A DNA stretch of 64,000 nt from Dacryopinax spathularia. Its lineage: Eukaryota; Basidiomycota; Dacrymycetes; Dacrymycetales; Dacrymycetaceae. Of the stretch, positions 59,648 to 64,000 are shown piece by piece. The stretch is taken from assembly GCA_037974965.1 (NCBI GenBank), contig JBBPFI010000001.1:1-64000 (forward strand), given 5' to 3'. The position numbers and the translations under genes are program-made. The notes beneath the pieces were generated by a model. It was given only the letters and a program-made list of their open reading frames with translations. It was not told the origin of the DNA and ran no database searches. Within the stretch, counting starts at the first letter, position 1, and each line of letters begins with the position of its first letter.

Positions 59648-61393
59648 ATGTCGCCCAGCAACGAAAGCCGAGTCGCCCTGCTCTTGAAGCACAGGAGGTG
59701 CATGGCAGCATGTATCCTCATCTCTATGAGCCCCTTCCAGTACGGCATCGATTTCGGTCTGATCGGAGGTCTTCAAGCCATGGTCGGCTTCTTGAAGGTA
59801 AGTTGCTCTTCGCACCGCATTTTTTCACGTTGTTAACCTGGTGGCGGAATTCAGGTCTTCGGTTATGCTGATCCATCTACACCCGTCGGCTACAACATCT
59901 CGTCGGAAGTCCAGCAGCTGATCAGCTCGCTGATGACCCTTGGTGCTTGCGTCGGCTCGATCACTGCTGGTCCTCTTGGTTCTTGGGTTGGTCGTCGTCA
60001 TGCACTTTGGGCTGCCTGTCTGCTCTGCGCCGTCAGCGACGCGATCATGCTGGGCACCACGAACGTGGGCGCTCTCTACGTCGGTCGTCTTTTCATCGGT
60101 ATCGCCAACGGCTGGTTTATGACCTTCTCCCAACTCTACCTCAATGAGGTCGCCCCGGCCGAGCTGCGTGGTCTCGCACTCGGCTTCTTCCAATGGTGGT
60201 GCTCGATCGGATCGCTCGTTGGAACAATCGTCGACAACTACACCTCTCCTCTTGAGGGCAGGGAGAGCTACATGATCCCTCTGGCACTCATCTACATCGT
60301 CCCCGTCATCCTCACCATCGGCATGATCTTCATCCCCGAATCTCCTCGCTGGCTCGTCCAGAAGGGCAAGTACGAGCAAGCTCGCCAGAGTTTGGCTTGG
60401 CTCAGGCCCGATACCGATAAGGTCGACGATGAACTCCAGCAGATGAGGGATGCTGCAGAGCTCGAAGCTGAGACAACCAAGGGCGTCACTTTCTGGGATA
60501 TGTTCCGCAACCCGGTCGATCGCAGACGTACCCTGCTCTCCGTGATGGCCGTCTCCGTCCAGGGTGCCAGGTAAGCATTCCCCTCTGTTCAGAAGTGGAC
60601 AACAGCTGAACGACTGTCTTAGCGGTGCGATGTTCATGCTTGTCTACGGCACCTACTTCTTCGAGATGGCAAACGTCGGCCAGCCATTCCAGAATTCGTG
60701 CATCCTCTCCGGTGTCGGCTGCATTGCCATCACGCTCTCCTTCTTCCTTATCACCCGCGTCGGCCGTCGCCCACTCATCATCACCGGTATCTTCATGTGC
60801 GGGATCTGCCAAGTCGCCGTCGCCGCTGTCTACCAGCATGCTCCAGGCACCGAGAGCACCGGCAAGGCCATCGTCGGTCTCAGCGTGGTGTACATCATCT
60901 TCTACAACGGCTGCATCAGCGCCTACGCCTGGCTGCTCGGTGGTGAGATTCCCAGTCAGAGGCTGCGTAGCATGACTCTCGGTCTGAGCGCTTGCGTCGG
61001 GTTCATTCTCGGCTGGCTCGCCTCCTTCACCGCTCCCTACTTCATGTAAGTCTCCGCCTCGAACCGCTTCGAACCCGAACTGACCATTCCTGCAGTAACC
61101 CCGAGGACCTCAACTGGGGCCCCAAGTACGGCTACATCTGGTTCCCCTCTTGCTGCGTCACCGCCGTCGCCCTCTGGTTCTGGCTGCCCGAGACCAAGGA
61201 CCGCAGCCTGGAAGAGCTCGACGAGATGTTCGCCGCCCGCGTCCCAGCTCGCAAGTTCGCCAACTACGTCTGCCACGGCATCACCGTCGACGGCGAGGGC
61301 CACGCGCATATCGAGAAGACCGTTGGTGGCAGCAGCGGCGGCGAGACGCCGGATGAGAAGGGCAGTGTCGAGTATGTTGAGAACAAGGTGTAG
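59648..61393 (+). CDS. MFS sugar porter (paralogue 3)
   Basis: Four exons (59648..59797, 59855..60570, 60623..61045, 61096..61393) give 528 residues. Only three introns remain and all sit at positions shared with the other two porters; the others have been lost. Motifs: FQYGIDFGLIGG, GSWVGRR, PESPRWL, NPVDRRR, GGEIPSQRLR, PETKDRSLEELDEMF. The C-terminal tail is Gly/Glu-rich and cytosolic. It lies on the opposite strand from its two paralogues, on the other side of RVB1, and its coding sequence is visibly more C-rich at third positions than theirs, which may indicate higher expression. Confidence 0.92.
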
Positions 61394-61587
61394 AGTGCGA
61401 TGATGTAGAGTAGACTACAGTACTTGCTTGTTCGGTCATTCGTCTCTGTCATTCCTTACGTTCAGGCGTGATCGCTTCCTTTGACGACACCTATAATGAA
61501 TGTATAACGTGCACGTTCTTGACGTTCACTGATGTCATGCCGTAAGACAAATTCATACATAACATACATACACACTATTGGGTATCT

Positions 61588-63216
61588 TCAAGGATGTCCT
61601 TCCGGCTTATCAAACTTCTTGTTGATGCTCTTCACCATGTAGTTCTCCTTCGTCCACCAATACCGGGATGCCATCTCCCGAAGATCCGAGATGAATGCTT
61701 GCGGGCAGTCCAGAGCGGGGAAGTGGCCGCCTTTTGCGTGTTCTGCAGACACATCATTAGACCATATACAACCTTGGAAGGCGGGAATGCCAACCTTTGT
61801 AGAAGACCATCGGACCGCACCGAGATACGCTCCTATGATCCATCGCACCAATTTCGTAGGGCTAAAGACATGATCAATTCAACCCCGCACTCCGAGTGAG
61901 GCGAGGACGTACGAAATACGAAAACCCAAACCTGCACTTTATCCTCCACAACCTCGAGCTCACGCTCATATCGTTCCTCGCTTTGCCCGACATCTTATAG
62001 ATGATAACGCTCGAATGGAACGTATTTGTGAGGTAGTAGAGGGCGACCGTGCTCAGAATATCGTCGTCTGAGAGGAGGTCGGGGTCGGACCATGCGTGAA
62101 ACTTCTCGCCGATGTAGGCGAGGAGGGAGAGAGGGGTATGGAGGGCGTATCCGATCGTGCTGGGCTATTGTGGCGAGTAGATTAGCGGTGACAATAGGGA
62201 AGGGCGTGCGAACATACCCTTGTCGCTTGAATGTCAGAATAACCCCGGCCCTGGGCTCTGAAGTCTTCGTAGCGCTTGATGAGTTTGTAATCGTTCTGAC
62301 TCAGGAGCCACCACCTCGCGTGATCCTTGATGTCGCTCGCGTATGCGCCTATGAGGGGTAGGTATTGAAGGTAGTCGAGGTAGTCGATGTACCCCAGCAG
62401 GCCGGCAGGCGGGCAGCGGAACATGTTGAAATGGGCTAGGCGGCATGAAGGGTATACGGAGGCCATGATGCGAAGGATGTACGAGCCCTACGATATGCTT
62501 TGGTAGGGGCCACATCTGGTAGGGAAGAGCAAAGACGTACCCAGTCTCCTCCTTGCCCAAAGTAGGTCTTATACCCCAACACTTCAGTCATCAGCTTGTT
62601 GTACACCCGCGCCGTATCCTCAATAGACCAAGTCTTCCTCGGCAGGGAAGAGAACCCATACCCCGGCAGCGACGGTATGACCACATTGAACCTGCCTCTG
62701 CATTCAGTACATATGACCTGAAGAGGGATAATAGGCGCGCACGAAGGCATACACGGTCCCGCGGGCTTATGCAGCTGCTCGACAACCTTTCCAAAGTCCC
62801 AGAACGTGCCCGGCCAGCCATGCATCAAGATAAGCGGGACCGCACCGTCGTCCGGGCTCGGCTGATGCACGTAATGCAGGATAACATCTTCGAGCTCGAC
62901 CGTATAATGCGGCAGCCTACTCGCTCATCAGCACTTGCCCCAAGCCGGAAGAGGCGGCAGCCGAGGAGGAGGAGGAGAGGGGGAAGGGTAAGAAGGGGAC
63001 ATACGCGTTCATCTCAGCCTCGACCTTCCGCCAGTCAAACTCATTCTGAAACTTCTCCTTCAGCTCCTTAAGCCGAGCAAGGGGGATCCCATCCTCCCAT
63101 CCCATCCCCGGGACATCCTCCTCCGGCAGGCGGGACGAAGCGAGCGAATCGTACATCCCCCTCACGTCATCCTCACTGAAGCGGATGGTGAACGGTTTGG
63201 GCGTGTAGGGTGCCAT
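61588..63216 (-). CDS. Epoxide hydrolase (EHN plus alpha/beta hydrolase)
   Basis: Seven exons (63216..63005, 62916..62755, 62697..62541, 62487..62218, 62164..61913, 61861..61795, 61742..61588) give 424 residues. The N-terminal EHN-type region (FTIRFSEDDVRGMYDSL) precedes HGWP (103-106, oxyanion hole), GQGGDWG with nucleophile Asp 176 split by an intron, a lid Tyr in SSVIIYKM (about 323), FSYFPYEI, and EHAKGGHFPALDCP with the catalytic His (about 380). This is the microsomal-type/juvenile-hormone-type epoxide hydrolase layout. It opens epoxides to diols, in detoxification or secondary metabolism. No strong N-terminal membrane helix is seen. It is convergent with sugar porter 3 (194-bp gap). 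Confidence 0.92.
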
Positions 63217-63490
63217 GGCTGCCCGTGTAGCACGGACAGGGGATTGGTAAAATGGTCACGAAAGGGTATTTATGTGTAAACCTGCCAAGCTGGTGACAGT
63301 CGAAGCACGGTTTACAGTCACACAGTAGTAAGGGTTCCGACGTCAGCAAAGTCCCTGAAATGGACTGCGGGGTTCCTCTTGGCACAACACGACAGGATCA
63401 CTTGGCAAAGCATTATACACACAATGACAGCATACGGCGAAACATGCCCAGAACATTCACATAACAGCAGAAGAAAAGCCAAGAAAGAAT

Positions 63491-64000
63491 CTAATTATAG
63501 CCCCCACCACTGCCGTACTCCGTCCCCCCGGCCGTAGGCAACGGCGGGTACTCGGTCCTCGCTGTCCCAGGCGGCCGGACACTCGGTGCCCTACTGCCCC
63601 TCTCTAGTGGCCTGCCGCGAGAGGTCTCCACGGGACTGCCCCAAGAACTGTGCCTCCCTCAGGAGGGAGAGGTGGGTAGTACGTCCCCGTTGTTCCTGGT
63701 GGTACACCACCTCTGCTGCCTGCGCGGCTTACGGGCCTGTTGGGAGGGGAGAGCGTCGCTCCGAGCATTGCACCTCCCGCAGGGACCATCGGACTCCCTG
63801 CGACAGTCGGCGCACGAGAAGCGGGACGGGTGAACTGCTCGCCCCTGTCGATAGAGCCATACGCCGTCCGGTTATCCGACGGCGGGAGGGGGAAGTTGGC
63901 CGCCGCTGCAGGGGTCTGGTACCACCCCTGGCCAGCGCCAGGTCGCGGGGAGAGTGGAGCGACGGACGGCGCCATAGACCGTGGGAGGGGTATGCTCGCT
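63491..64000 (-). pseudogene. Partial paralogue of the 33.1-37.0 kb repeat protein
   Basis: The 3' part of a minus-strand gene runs off the right edge. It carries the same Pro/Gly/Arg-rich unit as the coiled-coil gene at 33115-37007: RPPGTAR ... YPPLP ... GGTEYG. One frame (from the edge down to 63604) ends soon after PPLPPEGGT; the matching continuation (WGSPVETSRGRPLERGS ... GGGYN, stop at 63491) lies in another frame. The switch, near 63648, needs a net two-base change and no GT..AG intron fits. Either the gene is broken, the assembly has an indel, or the short C-terminus is genuine. The N-terminal part is outside the window. Confidence 0.5.

Noticed and set aside
61913-62020. Suspected frameshift in the epoxide hydrolase after IIYKM
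   Set aside because: The original frame continues to FGFSYF and splices to PYEI, the conserved family sequence, so no break is needed.

Overview
The window is one end of a fungal chromosome. It opens with about 21 copies of the CCCTAA telomere repeat on the C-rich strand. Genes contain many short introns (mostly 41-62 bp, GT..AG), sequence is GC-rich, and proteins carry long Ser/Pro/Gly/Arg-rich tracts. Recognisable proteins (RVB1, a Rex1-type exonuclease, a Gin4/Hsl1-type kinase, sugar porters, an epoxide hydrolase) are eukaryotic. This fits a basidiomycete yeast, probably Tremellomycetes (Trichosporonales-like), but the species cannot be fixed from sequence alone. All gene models were spliced by hand using reading frame, GT..AG sites and comparison between paralogues.

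Subtelomere, 1-13.6 kb. Three large multi-exon genes have no clear housekeeping role: a ParB/sulfiredoxin-like protein (100-3163, minus) whose last codons lie inside the telomere; an unrecognised 1243-residue protein (4223-8260, plus); and an OrsD-like protein with two C2H2 fingers (8748-10589, minus). Clusters of long palindromes built from the half-site CCATCACGAGCTCGCG lie on both sides of the central gene, one in the divergent promoter region and one in the convergent 3' region. Low-complexity DNA follows (GA and CT tracts, a small ORF). A 20-bp tandem array then appears to mark the inner border; each unit carries the telomere motif in both orientations and the array sits between two hairpins.

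Specialised-metabolism-like blocks. Four tandem alpha/beta hydrolases of the HGGG/GDSAGG class run on the minus strand (14.0-21.5 kb). Near the other end are three paralogous sugar-porter genes (50.7-55.7 kb minus, 59.6-61.4 kb plus) that bracket RVB1, then an epoxide hydrolase (61.6-63.2 kb). Two of the porters have a TATAAAG box at about the same distance upstream of the ATG, suggesting shared inducible expression.

Core-like middle, 21.8-50.5 kb. This holds an SH3 protein (Nbp2/Skb5-like), an unknown Ser/Pro-rich protein, a type II membrane PC-esterase-like protein, a Rex1-type 3'-5' exonuclease, two coiled-coil proteins, an atypical GATA-like zinc-finger regulator, a Gin4/Hsl1/Cdr2-like kinase with a C-terminal KA1-like region, and a small methyltransferase. 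The window ends inside a repeat-rich gene (63491-64000+, minus) that is a paralogue of the coiled-coil gene at 33.1-37.0 kb and appears to have a frame break.

Most unusual is the telomere-proximal pair of a ParB-like protein and arrays of perfect palindromes. It invites comparison with bacterial ParB-parS pairs, but that link is inference only.
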